Under the pieces are notes generated by a model that did no database searches, had not been told where the DNA came from, and was given only the letters and a program-made list of their open reading frames with translations. 64,000 nucleotides of DNA from Planctomycetota bacterium. Its GTDB lineage: Bacteria > Planctomycetota > UBA1135 > UBA2386. Every line of letters begins with the position of its first letter. Position 1 is the stretch's first letter. The translations under genes and the position numbers were made by a program. This document shows, piece after piece, positions 35,800-47,221 of this stretch. The stretch lies in the NCBI GenBank assembly GCA_016794425.1, contig JAEUHR010000056.1, positions 1 to 64,000 on the forward strand, in the 5' to 3' direction.

Positions 35800-36996
35800 A
35801 TGGCCTGGTGGCGCTGGACGCTCGGAGTCGGTGGGTTGCTGGCGGCGATGACCGCCGCCAGCCTGTTCGCGCAGCCGATGGGCTGGCCGCAGGCGCTCGC
35901 CTGGGCCGAGGCGCACGTGGCCGCCTGGCGCGCCGCCGACCGGGAATGCCCGGTGCTCGACGGCGCGACCGTGCCGGGCTCGTCCTACCAGGGCTACGCC
36001 GCGGCGGTGGCGCTGCTCGGCCGGGTGGGGGCGCTCGATCCGACGCGGCTCACCGAGGTCGCCGAGGCGATGGGGACGCAGCAGGTGCTGGCCCCGGCCG
36101 ACCAGGAGCTGCTGCGCCGGCTGGAACCCGCGCTGGCGGCGCTGCGCGAGGCGGCGCACCGCAGTGGCGGACCGGGTAGCTGGCCTGGGCCCGAAACCAC
36201 CGGCGACGACGTGCCGTGGCTGGACGTGCTGCCGCTGGTCGACGGCCTGCGCCTCGCCGCGCGCGAACACGCGCGGGCGGGGCGGCACGAGGCCGCCCGG
36301 CAGACGCTGCTCGACGGCCTCGCCGTCGGCGCCGACCTCGCGCACGGCATCGTGCCGGTCTGCGCGCGGATCGGCGACGTCATCGTCGAGCGCATGCTCG
36401 GCGAGTTCGACGAGGCCTGGCTCGCCGCCGCCGGCGACGAGCCGTTGGCGCGGCTCGCGGCGGCGCTCGCGGCCGTCGACGCGGCGCTGCCGTTGGTCCA
36501 CGATCCGCTCGGCGACGCGGCGGCGACGTTCGTACTGGCGCTGGCACGGCGCGAACGCTGGACCGCCGGCGACCTCGGCCTGCCGTCGGCGCTGATCGCG
36601 TGGCGGCACGGGTTCTCGGTGCGGCACTACGGCATGTCGCTGGCGACCCAGGAAGTCGAGGCGGCCATCGCGTTCGCGGCCGCTACGCCGGCCGCCGAGC
36701 CGTGGCCGCAGCGGCGCGCCCGCCTGGCGGTGGTCGCGGCCGCCAGCAGGCGGGCGCGGATCGGCGCCTGGCCCGGGTTCGCCGAACACGTCGTCGAGGC
36801 CGAGGAGCACCGCCGCGAGGTCGTGGCCCGGCTGCGCCTGCTGCGGTTGGCGGTCGACTGGCACCGCGGCGTGCGCAGCGAACCGCTGGCCGACCCGTTC
36901 GGCGACGGACCGCTGACCGCCGTGCCGACCGCGGCCGGGGTCGTGTTCGCCAGCGAGCGGCCCGGATTGCAGCGCGGCGCGTTCGCGGCGCGGTGA
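35800..36996 (+). CDS. membrane-anchored protein of unknown function
   Basis: A 398-residue protein, Ala-rich and mostly helical, with an N-terminal membrane anchor (WTLGVGGLLAAMTAASLFA). No family was recognised. Visible elements are a Leu/Arg/Ala helical array (for example EHARAGRHEAARQTLLDGLA, which looks TPR-like) and a C-terminal DPFGDGPLTAVPTAAG segment of the kind found in planctomycete proteins carrying a pilin-like or DUF tail. The anchor would place the solenoid outside the cytoplasm. It sits 66 bases after the aldolase gene and 47 before the C45-family gene. Confidence 0.5.
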   Translation: MAWWRWTLGVGGLLAAMTAASLFAQPMGWPQALAWAEAHVAAWRAADRECPVLDGATVPGSSYQGYAAAVALLGRVGALDPTRLTEVAEAMGTQQVLAPADQELLRRLEPALAALREAAHRSGGPGSWPGPETTGDDVPWLDVLPLVDGLRLAAREHARAGRHEAARQTLLDGLAVGADLAHGIVPVCARIGDVIVERMLGEFDEAWLAAAGDEPLARLAAALAAVDAALPLVHDPLGDAAATFVLALARRERWTAGDLGLPSALIAWRHGFSVRHYGMSLATQEVEAAIAFAAATPAAEPWPQRRARLAVVAAASRRARIGAWPGFAEHVVEAEEHRREVVARLRLLRLAVDWHRGVRSEPLADPFGDGPLTAVPTAAGVVFASERPGLQRGAFAAR

Positions 36997-37043
36997 GCGG
37001 CGAGGGTTGGCAACCCGCCGGTGCCGCGGCACAGTGGCGCGCC

Positions 37044-38309
37044 ATGCACTTCCTGGCCCGTCGGTTCGCGGCGTCGCTGCTGCTGGGTTGCGTGGTAGTG
37101 GCGCAGGCGGCGCCCCCGGCTGCCGCTGCCGCGGTGCACGGTCGCCTCGAGACGCATGCGGGCCTGCGCGTGCTGCGGGTCTGGGGCTCGCCGGCCGAGC
37201 GCGGCTACGCGCACGGCCGTCTGGTCGGCAAGGACGTCAGCACGGTGCTGATCGCCGAGTTCACGGCGCGGTTCGCGCGCCAGCCGCAGCTGCTGCAGCA
37301 GGCGCGGTCGGCGATCGGCCGCCTGATCGTCTACCCCGACGACGTGACGGCCGAGATCGAGGCGTTGTTCGCCGGCCTCTGCGACAGCGGCGCCGACCGC
37401 CGCATGCCGGACCTCGGCCGCGAGTTCGACCTGACCGACTTGCTGGTCGCGAACGCGCTCGACGTGTTCGGCCTGATGGGGTGCAGCAGCTTCACGCTCT
37501 ATGGCGACCAGGTCGAGGGCGGCGGCGTGCTGACCGGCCGCAACTTCGACTGGCCGCTGACCGGGCCGCACATGCTCGACGGCACGCTGTTGATCGTGCA
37601 GCATCCGACCGAAGGCGCCGCGGTCGCGTCCGTCGGCTGGCCGGGCTACGTCGGCACCGTGACCGGCGTCAGCAGCGAAGGCTACGTCGCCTACCTGCAC
37701 GTCGGTTCGGCGAACGTGACCTGGACGCCGGAGCCGGAGTCGTGGCCGAGCGCGGTGGCCGCGCGGGCGACGCTGCTGCAGGCGCGCGCGGCGGACGGCG
37801 CGGCTGCGGTCGAACTGGCGCGCAGCCTGCTCGACTACACGAGCCCGCCGGCGGGGTTCCTGACGCACCTGGTGCTGCCGCGGGTCCCGGCCGACGCGCC
37901 GCCGTTCGCGGTGTTCGAGACCGACGCCGAGCGCTGCGTGCTGGGCGAACGCACGGCCGCAGCCGCCGTCGTCACGAACCACTTCCACACGCGCACCGAC
38001 GGCCGCAAGGCCAGCCGCGACAGCCTCGACCGCGAACGGCGCGTGCGCGGCGGCATCGACCGCTGCCTCGCCGAAGGCGACCTGCACGTGTCGACGGCCG
38101 AGGCCTGGGACCTGCTGCGCGACGTCGACCGCGGCGGCGGCCACGCGTTCGGCACGCTGCACTCGCTGCTGTTCCGCCACGAGCCGTGGTGCTTCGAGCT
38201 GCGCGTCGCGACGCTCGACGGGCGCAAGGTCGTGGCGGCGCCGGACAGCGAACGGCGTCTCGTGCTGACGCGCGAGCAGGTGTTCGGCGACGGCGCCGTG
38301 CCGAAGTGA
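37044..38309 (+). CDS. secreted C45-family (acyltransferase-type) Ntn hydrolase
   Basis: A 421-residue exported protein with a signal peptide (about residues 1-30). The mature part belongs to the C45/acyl-CoA:6-aminopenicillanate acyltransferase-like group: GSPAERGYAHGRLVG near the start, then GLMGCSSFTLYG with the candidate N-terminal nucleophile Cys147, followed by GGVLTGRNFDWP, a signature of this group. Family members cleave themselves before the Cys and hydrolyse or transfer amide-linked acyl groups. The C-terminal part has VTNHFHTRTDGRK and GGHAFGTLHSLLF, also typical. Substrate unknown. Confidence 0.75.
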   Translation: MHFLARRFAASLLLGCVVVAQAAPPAAAAAVHGRLETHAGLRVLRVWGSPAERGYAHGRLVGKDVSTVLIAEFTARFARQPQLLQQARSAIGRLIVYPDDVTAEIEALFAGLCDSGADRRMPDLGREFDLTDLLVANALDVFGLMGCSSFTLYGDQVEGGGVLTGRNFDWPLTGPHMLDGTLLIVQHPTEGAAVASVGWPGYVGTVTGVSSEGYVAYLHVGSANVTWTPEPESWPSAVAARATLLQARAADGAAAVELARSLLDYTSPPAGFLTHLVLPRVPADAPPFAVFETDAERCVLGERTAAAAVVTNHFHTRTDGRKASRDSLDRERRVRGGIDRCLAEGDLHVSTAEAWDLLRDVDRGGGHAFGTLHSLLFRHEPWCFELRVATLDGRKVVAAPDSERRLVLTREQVFGDGAVPK

Positions 38310-38407
38310 CCGCACGCCTGGCCGGCCCACGCGGGCGCGCCGGGTGCCGGCCGGCCGGCTGCCGGCGCCGCGCGCCGCAAAAGGCTCGACCGAGGTCCGG
38401 CCGTGGG

Positions 38408-38413
38408 TAACCT
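38408..38413 (+). promoter_or_regulatory. possible -10 element (GGG-TAACCT)
   Basis: TAACCT preceded by GGG lies 10 bases before the ATG at 38424, implying a nearly leaderless message. It also overlaps the alternative GTG start at 38403, which argues for the ATG. Confidence 0.35.
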
Positions 38414-38423
38414 GTCGGCCCAC

Positions 38424-39287
38424 ATGGAGCACCCGAACAGCCATCCGGCGCGCGGCCTCGGTTGGGGGCCGTTCCTGCTCGGCTTCGTGCCGGGCCTGCT
38501 GCAGTGGCGGCTCGGCCAGAAGCAGCGGGCGGTGCTCGCGCTGGCGAGCTGTACGGCGCTGTTCTTCGCCGGCTGGGTGCTCGTGCGGGAGCGCCTGTTC
38601 TACTGGGCGCTGCTGACGCCCGACGAGAACGCGTCGGCGGTGCTGCGCGGGCTGGCTCGGTTCGGCCTGCCGCTGTCGCTGCCCGAGCTGCTGAACCTGC
38701 CCGCGAACACGCTCGGCGCGCTGCTGTGCTGGGACGCGACGCCGACCGGCGAGCGCCTGTGGCGCCTGCCGCGCGACCTCGAGCACCTCGGCGGCTTCCT
38801 GACCGGCGCCTCCGGCATGCTGGCGGCGTTCTGGTCGGCGGCGGCGCACTGGCAGCTGCGGCTGCGGCGCGACGGCGGCGCGAGTCCGGCGGCGCCGGTG
38901 GCCGATCCGGCGCTGTGCGCGGCGCTGTCGTGGCTGGTGCCGGGGCTCGGCCACGCGCGCGCCGGCCAGCGCGACAAGGGCATGCTGCTCGGCGCTGCGG
39001 TCGTCGCAGTGTTCGCGCTGGGCCTCGTGTTCTCGCACGGGCACGCGGTGGACCGCGCGACCTACTCGGTGTGGTGGATCGCGCAGAACCTGTTCGGCGG
39101 CGGCTCGCTGTTCGCCGCGCTGGTGACCGGCCCGATGCGCATGGTCGGGGAGCCGCCGGACCTGCCGCTCGGTGTCGTGCTGTGCACGGTGGCCGGCCTG
39201 ATGAACCTCGTCGTGATGGTCGACGCCTACACGGTCGCCGAGCGGTCGGTGTTCCCGGTGCGGCAGCCGGCGGGAGCGGCCGCATGA
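38424..39287 (+). CDS. DUF6677-family membrane protein
   Basis: A 287-residue protein with about six membrane segments. It carries two versions of the motif I associate with this family: GPFLLGFVPGLLQWRLGQKQRAV at the N terminus (19 residues read around it) and ALSWLVPGLGHARAGQRDKG in the middle, plus the C-terminal VAGLMNLVVMVDAYTVAE. Function unknown; the family is frequent in planctomycetes. The ATG at 38424 is preferred to a GTG at 38403. Its stop overlaps the start of a small two-helix membrane protein as ATGA, and such pairs are probably a unit. Confidence 0.7.
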   Translation: MEHPNSHPARGLGWGPFLLGFVPGLLQWRLGQKQRAVLALASCTALFFAGWVLVRERLFYWALLTPDENASAVLRGLARFGLPLSLPELLNLPANTLGALLCWDATPTGERLWRLPRDLEHLGGFLTGASGMLAAFWSAAAHWQLRLRRDGGASPAAPVADPALCAALSWLVPGLGHARAGQRDKGMLLGAAVVAVFALGLVFSHGHAVDRATYSVWWIAQNLFGGGSLFAALVTGPMRMVGEPPDLPLGVVLCTVAGLMNLVVMVDAYTVAERSVFPVRQPAGAAA

Positions 39288-39478
39288 ACCTGCTGCTGCG
39301 GATCGCGGTCTACGTGCCGGTGCTGTTCCTGATCGCGATCGTGATCGTCGGGCAGCACCACGCGACGGCCGCCGACACGGTGCGCGCCGCCGTGCGCCGC
39401 ACGGGCCGCTGGCTCGTCTGGTCGCTGCTGCTGGTGCTGTGCATGCTGGTGCTCGAGCTGCTGTTCATCGGCTGGTGA
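39284..39478 (+). CDS. small membrane protein, two transmembrane helices
   Basis: A 64-residue protein made of two hydrophobic helices (IAVYVPVLFLIAIVIVG and WSLLLVLCMLVLELLFIGW) joined by a basic loop (TVRAAVRRTGRW). It is translationally coupled to the DUF6677 gene by an ATGA overlap. Its last 14 bases overlap the 3' end of dprA on the other strand. No function can be assigned; a role as a small subunit of the DUF6677 protein is inferred from the coupling only. Confidence 0.6.
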   Translation: MNLLLRIAVYVPVLFLIAIVIVGQHHATAADTVRAAVRRTGRWLVWSLLLVLCMLVLELLFIGW

Positions 39479-40556
39479 CGGCCCCCGGCGGCCCGGCCGG
39501 CAGCGCGTGCAGCAGATCGCCGGCGAGCCGCCGCACGGCGCCGCGCCGTTCGAGGCCGAACAGCGCGCGCAGGAACGGACCTCGCTCGAGTCCGGCTTCC
39601 CGCTGCACGAGGTCGCCCGGCCGCGGACCGTCGCGCAGCGCGTCCAGCACGCGCTGCTCGTCGGCGGAGGCGGCGACCGCCAGCGCCGCCGCGGCGGTGC
39701 TGCGCCCGCCGAACCCGAGCGCCTGCAGCAACGCGGCCGGATCCTCGACGATGCCCGCACCCTCGGCGATCAGCCGGTGGCAGCCCTGGCTCAGGCTGCT
39801 GTGCCACGGTCCCGGCACCGCGAACACGTCGGTCGAGGCCTCGGCCGCGAAGCGCGCCGTGTGCCGTGCGCCGGAGGCCAGGCTCGCCTCGACGACGACC
39901 ACCGCCTCGACGCCGAGTGCGAGCAGCCGGTTGCGGCGCGGGAAGTGGCCGCGCCGCGCGGCCTGTCCGGGCGGCAGTTCGCTGACCAGGCACCCGCCGC
40001 CGTCGGCGATGGCCCGCGCCAGCGCCGCGTGTTCGGGCGGGTAGATCGCGTCGAGGCCGCCGGCCAGCACCGCGACGGTTGGCGTGCCGGTGGCCACGCT
40101 GGCGCGGTGGGCGAGGGCGTCGACGCCGCGCGCGAGCCCGCTCCAGACGGTCGCGCCGGCCTGTGCCAGCGCGGTCGCCAGCGCGGTGGCCGTGGCGCTG
40201 CCGTACGGGGTCGGCGTGCGCGTGCCGACCAGCGCGACGCCGCGCGACCGCGCCAGCGCCGCCGGATCGCCACGCACGAACAGCACCAGCGGGCGCAGCG
40301 GCGCGTGCCGCAGCCGCTCGGGCCAGGCGGCATCGGCCGGTGTCAGCAGTTCGAGGCCCGCAGCGGCGGCCGCCGCCGCGAGCCGGTCCGCGCGGGCCGC
40401 GAGGTCGGGCCAGCGCAGCCGCGCCGCCGCGCGCGGCGGCAACGGCGGCGGCGCCGCAAGGCACCGCACCGGGTCCAGGTCGGGGGCCAGCAGCGCCGGC
40501 ACGAGGCCCTCGCCGAATCCTTCGACGAGGGCGAGCTTCAGGTAGGCGTCGCGCAC
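39465..40556 (-). CDS. dprA: DNA processing protein DprA/Smf
   Basis: A 363-residue DprA. The Rossmann-fold core is clear: VALVGTRTPTPYGSATATAL, TVWSGLARGVDALAHRA, TVAVLAGGLDAIYPPEH, VSELPPG, FPRRNRLLALG and VFAVPGPWHSSLSQGCH. An N-terminal helix-hairpin-like region and a C-terminal winged-helix-like domain (EQRVLDALRDGPRPGDLVQREAG-type) flank it. DprA loads RecA onto incoming single-stranded DNA in natural transformation. The start is a GTG. Convergent overlap with the small membrane protein gene. Confidence 0.93.
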   Translation of the reverse strand: MRDAYLKLALVEGFGEGLVPALLAPDLDPVRCLAAPPPLPPRAAARLRWPDLAARADRLAAAAAAAGLELLTPADAAWPERLRHAPLRPLVLFVRGDPAALARSRGVALVGTRTPTPYGSATATALATALAQAGATVWSGLARGVDALAHRASVATGTPTVAVLAGGLDAIYPPEHAALARAIADGGGCLVSELPPGQAARRGHFPRRNRLLALGVEAVVVVEASLASGARHTARFAAEASTDVFAVPGPWHSSLSQGCHRLIAEGAGIVEDPAALLQALGFGGRSTAAAALAVAASADEQRVLDALRDGPRPGDLVQREAGLERGPFLRALFGLERRGAVRRLAGDLLHALPAGPPGAVTSR

Positions 40557-40606
40557 GCGGCATCAGTGGGCCGCGCGCGCCGCCGGTCGCACGAAATCGG
40601 CGGCGG

Positions 40607-43201
<2,595 letters not shown>

Positions 43202-43228
43202 GCGGCGGAACCTCGGGGGCCTGGAAGA

Positions 43229-43246
43229 GCCGATCCCTAGATCGGC
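43229..43246 (-). promoter_or_regulatory. inverted repeat in the clpC leader
   Basis: GCCGATC and GATCGGC are perfect 7-base inverted repeats around a CCTA loop, 28 bases upstream of the clpC ATG. It could be an operator or a leader hairpin. It does not match the CIRCE or CtsR heptad-repeat operators. Confidence 0.4.
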
Positions 43247-43251
43247 CCACC

Positions 43252-43270
43252 CGGGATATATGATTTACCC
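43252..43270 (-). promoter_or_regulatory. AT-rich -10 region of a clpC promoter
   Basis: The minus strand reads GGGTAAATCATATATCCCGG, an AT-rich island that stands out in this DNA. TATATC or CATATA could be the -10 element. It lies 55-60 bases upstream of clpC in the 245-base gap after mcsB, suggesting that clpC can be transcribed separately. A -35 element was not found. Confidence 0.4.
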
Positions 43271-43446
43271 CAGTTGCAGATCCAGCCTCGGGCTGCGAAC
43301 GGCGGCCATTTTTCCCGCGTGGCTCCGCTTTTCGGCGCACTCGGGTGCAGGGTCGGCCGCATCGGCGCGAGGCGGCACGCGGCCCCGGGCGGGCGCGGTC
43401 GTGGCGGCCGGGCGACTCAGGGAGAGTGCCGAGGTGGGCCGACGGC

Positions 43447-44532
43447 TCACGGGGCGCAGCCGAGCGTCTCGCGCAGCAGCTGCGCACGGCGCTGGTCGCG
43501 CTCGTCCGGCTTCAGCCGCTCGCGCGTGTGGCGCTGCAGGTGGCCTGGCTGCGACAGCAGCAGCGCGCGGTTCAGCGCCGCGGTGTCGAAGTCGTCGATC
43601 AGGTCCTCCTCGACGCCGAAGCGCAGCGCCGACAGGCAGCCGAGCGCCTCTTCGCTGGTCAGGATCTGGGCCCGTTCGATCGTGCCGAGCGCGCGGTGCA
43701 CGCGGTCGAGCGTGCGGACGCGCGCGGCATCGCGCAGCAGCGCACCGCGCACCTCGCGTTCCCACTGCACGAAGCGGCTGACCGCCAGGAACACGTCGGC
43801 CTGGATCTGCGCCTCGTCGCGGCCCAGCGTGATCTGGTTGCTGACCTGGTAGAAGTCGCCGAGCGCGCGGCTGCCTTCGCCGTAGAGGCCGCGGACCGCC
43901 AGGTGGATCTTCTGCGCGACGTTGGTCGCCTTGTCGATCTCCTCCGACCAGACCAGGCCCGGCAGGTGCATCATCACCGACAGGCGCAGCCCGGTGCCGG
44001 TGTTGGTGGGGCAGGCGGTCAGGAAGCCGAACTCCTCCGACCAGGCGATCGGCAGCCGCTGCAGCAGGGCGTCGTCGACCTGCTCGGCGCGCCGCCAGAC
44101 CGCTTCGGTCTGCAGGCCCGGAGCGAACACCTGCACGCGCAGGTGGTCCTCCTCGTTGATCATGATCGCGACGTTCTCGCCCTGGTCGACCGCGACGCCG
44201 CTGGGCCGCCGGCTGGCCGCGAGTTCGCGGCTGATCAGGTGCCGTTCGACCAGCACGCTGCGCTCGAGCTCGTCGATCGGCTCGAGGTCGACGATGCCGA
44301 GTGCTTCCGGGAAACCCGGCTGGCGCAGGCGCTGCGTGACCAGCTCGTAGAGTTCGCGCGATTCGCCGTCCTGCAGGCGCGGCGCGAACGGAAAGCCCTG
44401 CAGGTTGCGCGCGAGGCGGGCGCGCGTGCAGATCGCGATGTCGTGTTCGGGGCCGGTGCCCGACAACCAGGCGCCGGCGCGGAAGCCCGACGGCGGGCCG
44501 CCGCTGCCACCACCGCCGCGCTTCTTGCTCAC
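43447..44532 (-). CDS. mcsB: protein-arginine kinase McsB
   Basis: A 361-residue McsB, the expected length. Catalytic-domain motifs match the Bacillus enzyme closely: TRARLARNLQGFPF, VERHLISRELA, VMINEEDHLRVQ, and TACPTNTGTGLRLSVMMHLP with the conserved Cys174. The C-terminal domain keeps the RDxxRA phospho-arginine-binding motif as RDQRRA (about residues 343-348), and EGSRALGDFYQVSNQITLG is intact. McsB phosphorylates arginines and so marks proteins for ClpC-ClpP. It starts with GTG overlapping the mcsA stop (GTGA). Confidence 0.94.
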   Translation of the reverse strand: MSKKRGGGGSGGPPSGFRAGAWLSGTGPEHDIAICTRARLARNLQGFPFAPRLQDGESRELYELVTQRLRQPGFPEALGIVDLEPIDELERSVLVERHLISRELAASRRPSGVAVDQGENVAIMINEEDHLRVQVFAPGLQTEAVWRRAEQVDDALLQRLPIAWSEEFGFLTACPTNTGTGLRLSVMMHLPGLVWSEEIDKATNVAQKIHLAVRGLYGEGSRALGDFYQVSNQITLGRDEAQIQADVFLAVSRFVQWEREVRGALLRDAARVRTLDRVHRALGTIERAQILTSEEALGCLSALRFGVEEDLIDDFDTAALNRALLLSQPGHLQRHTRERLKPDERDQRRAQLLRETLGCAP

Positions 44533-45056
44533 GGCTTCGATTCCTCGCCGCGTTCGGCGCGGCGCAGGTCGTCGCGCAGCCGCGCCGCCTCTTCGTAGCG
44601 TTCGCCGCGCACCGCGTCCTCGAGCCGCCGCCGCAGGTCGGTCAGCGTGCGGTCCTCGTTCGGCGGCGCGATCGGCTCGGCGCGCGACGGCAGCCGGCCG
44701 CGGTGGGTCTGGGCCTCGTGGATGCGCTGCAGCAGCGGCATCAGTTCGCCGCGGAACGCCTCGTAGCAGCGTGGGCAGCCCAGCCGGCCCTTGCTGCGGA
44801 ACTCGGTCGGCGTCATGCCGCAACCCGGGCAGGCCTCGGCGCGCGCGCGGGCGGCGGCGGGCTTGCCGCCCTTGATGCCGCCGAGCAGGTCCTCGAGCAT
44901 CTCCGGCGAGAACTTCGGCGGCAGCTTCGGCTGCGCGATGCCGAGCTGCTCGGCACAGGCGGCGCAGACGTGCTGCGACCCGCTCACGGCGCCGTTGGTG
45001 AGGTCCATCACGACGATCGTCGCGATCGCCTTCTGGCATGCCGTGCAGTACTGCAT
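44529..45056 (-). CDS. mcsA: McsB activator McsA (UVR-motif, zinc-finger protein)
   Basis: A 175-residue protein with the McsA plan: an N-terminal zinc finger (CTACQK and CAAC about residues 4-36), a second finger (CPGCG and CPRC about residues 77-98), and a C-terminal UVR motif (RRRLEDAVRGERYEEAARLR). McsA binds and activates McsB. The gene order mcsA-mcsB-clpC equals that of Firmicutes except for the missing ctsR. It starts 15 bases after murD on the same strand. Confidence 0.92.
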   Translation of the reverse strand: MQYCTACQKAIATIVVMDLTNGAVSGSQHVCAACAEQLGIAQPKLPPKFSPEMLEDLLGGIKGGKPAAARARAEACPGCGMTPTEFRSKGRLGCPRCYEAFRGELMPLLQRIHEAQTHRGRLPSRAEPIAPPNEDRTLTDLRRRLEDAVRGERYEEAARLRDDLRRAERGEESKP

Positions 45057-45071
45057 GACGTTCTGCCGAGT

Positions 45072-46490
45072 CTAGGTGCCGGCACCGCCGGCGCCAAGAG
45101 ATGCGTCGGCGTCACGGCGGGCCGCGAGCCAGCCGTGGAACTCGAGCGCGCGGGCGCGGAAGTTCGGATACTGGTCGAACGACGCGAACGCCGGGCTGAA
45201 CAGCACCGCATCGCCGGGCCGGGCGGCGGCGAACGCGGCGGTCAGCGCCGCGGCCAACGGGCCGTGCACGGTCGTCGGCACGCGGTCCTGCAGCAGCGCG
45301 CCGAGCGGCTCGGCGGCGGCGCCGAACAGGTGCGCCGAGGCGATGCGCGGCGCCACCGCGGCGGCCATCGTCGCGTAGTCGCCGTCCTTGCTCTTGCCGC
45401 CGCCGACCCAGTGGATGCGGCCGGTCAGCGCCTGCAGCGCCGACCGCGTCGACTCGACCTCGGTCGACACGCCGTTGTCGTAGACGCGCACGCCGTCCTG
45501 CACGGCGACCAGCTGCAGCCGGAACGGCAGCGGGCTCGCGTTGGCGAGTGCCAGGCCGACCGCGTGCGCGTCGGCGCCGACCAGGCGCGCCGCGGCGGCG
45601 GCCGCCATGACGTTCTCGAGCTGGAACTCGCCGAGCAGGCGCAGCGCCGCCGCGTGCACGATCGGCACCGCCGGTCCGGCACCGAGGCGGACGGTCACCA
45701 TGCCGTCGTCGACGCCGGCGCAGTCCGGCGCCGGCGGCGTCGGCGCGAAGCGCACGCGGCGCTGCGCCGGGCTCGCGTAGGCGCTGGCGACCGGATCGTC
45801 GGCCGCGTGCACGACGAAGTCGGTCGCGATCGCGGCCAGCCGCGCCTTCGCCTGGTGGTAGGCGGCCAGCGAACCGTGCCGGTCGACGTGGTCCTTGCCG
45901 ATCCGCGTGAACACTGCCCCGGCGGTGCGGCGCGCCGCGTGCAGACGTTCGAGCTGGAAGCTCGAGATCTCGAGCACCGCGATCTGGTCGCGCTGCCAGT
46001 TCGCCTGCTCGGCGAGCAGGCTGTTGCCGATGTTGCCGCCGAGCAGCGCGTCGCGGCCGGCGCGGCGCAGCGCCGCATGCAGCAGCGTCGACGTCGTCGA
46101 CTTGCCGTTGGTGCCGGTGACCGCGACGACCGTGCCCGGATACGCAGCCAGGAACAGGTCGACCTCCTGCGTGCGCGCGACGCCGCGCGCGGCCGCGGCC
46201 GCCAGCAGCGGATGCTGGTCCGGCACCGCCGGGTTGGTCAGCAGCCAGTCGGCGCCGTCCAGCAGCGATGCATCCTCGCGGCCGAGCTGCCAGTCGACGT
46301 CACCCGCGTCGCGCAGCGCCAGCCGGACCGCCTGCAGGTCGGCGCCGTCGCTCTTGTCGGCGACGCGCACGCGGCAGCCGCGCCGGGCCAGGAAGCGCAC
46401 CGCTTCGCGGCCGCCGCCGAACCGGCCGAGGCCGTGCACGACAACGAGGCTGCCGGGCGCGGGCAGGCCGTCGCCGGGCAGGGCCGTCAC
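45072..46490 (-). CDS. murD: UDP-N-acetylmuramoylalanine-D-glutamate ligase
   Basis: A 472-residue MurD. The Rossmann-like N-domain begins VVVHGLGRFGGGREAVRFLA; the central ATPase domain has Walker A TVVAVTGTNGKSTTSTLL, GGNIGNSLL, VLEISSFQLERL and DHVDRHGSLAAYHQAK (carbamylated Lys region). The C-domain has NGVSTEVESTRSAL and HWVGGGKSKDGDY, and near the end FSPAFASFDQYPNFRARALEF, typical of MurD. It adds D-glutamate to UDP-MurNAc-L-Ala, so this cell makes peptidoglycan. The GTG start overlaps the upstream lipoprotein stop. It stands apart from other mur genes. Confidence 0.92.
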   Translation of the reverse strand: MTALPGDGLPAPGSLVVVHGLGRFGGGREAVRFLARRGCRVRVADKSDGADLQAVRLALRDAGDVDWQLGREDASLLDGADWLLTNPAVPDQHPLLAAAAARGVARTQEVDLFLAAYPGTVVAVTGTNGKSTTSTLLHAALRRAGRDALLGGNIGNSLLAEQANWQRDQIAVLEISSFQLERLHAARRTAGAVFTRIGKDHVDRHGSLAAYHQAKARLAAIATDFVVHAADDPVASAYASPAQRRVRFAPTPPAPDCAGVDDGMVTVRLGAGPAVPIVHAAALRLLGEFQLENVMAAAAAARLVGADAHAVGLALANASPLPFRLQLVAVQDGVRVYDNGVSTEVESTRSALQALTGRIHWVGGGKSKDGDYATMAAAVAPRIASAHLFGAAAEPLGALLQDRVPTTVHGPLAAALTAAFAAARPGDAVLFSPAFASFDQYPNFRARALEFHGWLAARRDADASLGAGGAGT

Positions 46491-46990
46491 CGCTGCACCC
46501 GCGCCGCGGCGGCGCGGCCGGCCAGTTCGGTCAAGCCGGGCAGCGGCACTTCGGGCGGCGGCGTGCGCATCGCCGGCGTCGCCGGCAGGTCGATCTCGAC
46601 GTGCGTGTCGCCGCGGCCGAACGCCCACTGCGCCAGTTCGAGCGGGAAGTCGAGCGGGAACAGCCACGGGCTCGCCGGCGCCGGCAGCGCGACCGTCGCG
46701 GCGGCGGGCTGGTGCGCCCAGTCGGGTTCGCCGTCGCTGTGGTCGCGCGGCAGCGCGTGCCACCGGGTGGTGCCGTAGTAGCGGAACGGCACGCGGGCGA
46801 CCGTCGGGTCGACCGGTGGGCCGGGGTCCGGTTCCGGTCCGGCGCTCGGATCGTCCTCGGCGGCGCGCGGCGCCGCGACCTCGCGGCCGTCCACGAACAC
46901 GCGCGCGGCATCGACGCCGTGCAGGTGCAGCGCCGGGCCCGCGCAGGCGGGTAGGACGCAGCTGCAGGCGAGCAGGAGGCGCGGGCGCAC
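46487..46990 (-). CDS. small lipoprotein, unknown function
   Basis: A 167-residue lipoprotein (lipobox VLPAC) with GTG start. The mature part has a VDAARVFVDGREVAAP strand pair that resembles a PEGA-like surface domain, then a Pro/Asp-rich linker and PFRYYGTTRWHALPRD, which matches the usual PEGA ending YGT..W. I take it as a PEGA-type lipoprotein with moderate confidence. Its stop overlaps the murD start, so it is transcribed with murD, mcsA and mcsB. Confidence 0.55.
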   Translation of the reverse strand: MRPRLLLACSCVLPACAGPALHLHGVDAARVFVDGREVAAPRAAEDDPSAGPEPDPGPPVDPTVARVPFRYYGTTRWHALPRDHSDGEPDWAHQPAAATVALPAPASPWLFPLDFPLELAQWAFGRGDTHVEIDLPATPAMRTPPPEVPLPGLTELAGRAAAARVQR

Positions 46991-47003
46991 GGCGAGGGAA
47001 AGC

Positions 47004-47093
<90 letters not shown>

Positions 47094-47221
47094 GGCGGCG
47101 ACGGCACTAGACCGGCGAACGTTGCCGCGTGCAACTGGAAATCCGCGGTGGCGGCTGGGCGCCATGGCGACCCGCTGCCGGCGTGTTGCGCGTCTCGAAT
47201 GCGTCGATGCGTGCGAAGGAG

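Noticed and set aside
43202..43446. CIRCE or CtsR operator upstream of clpC
   Set aside because: Neither the TTAGCACTC inverted repeat nor the CtsR heptad direct repeat is present in the 245-base gap.
45069..45074. TAGACT upstream of mcsA as a -10 element
   Set aside because: The TAG is the murD stop codon and the genes are 15 bases apart, so mcsA is more likely read from the upstream promoter.
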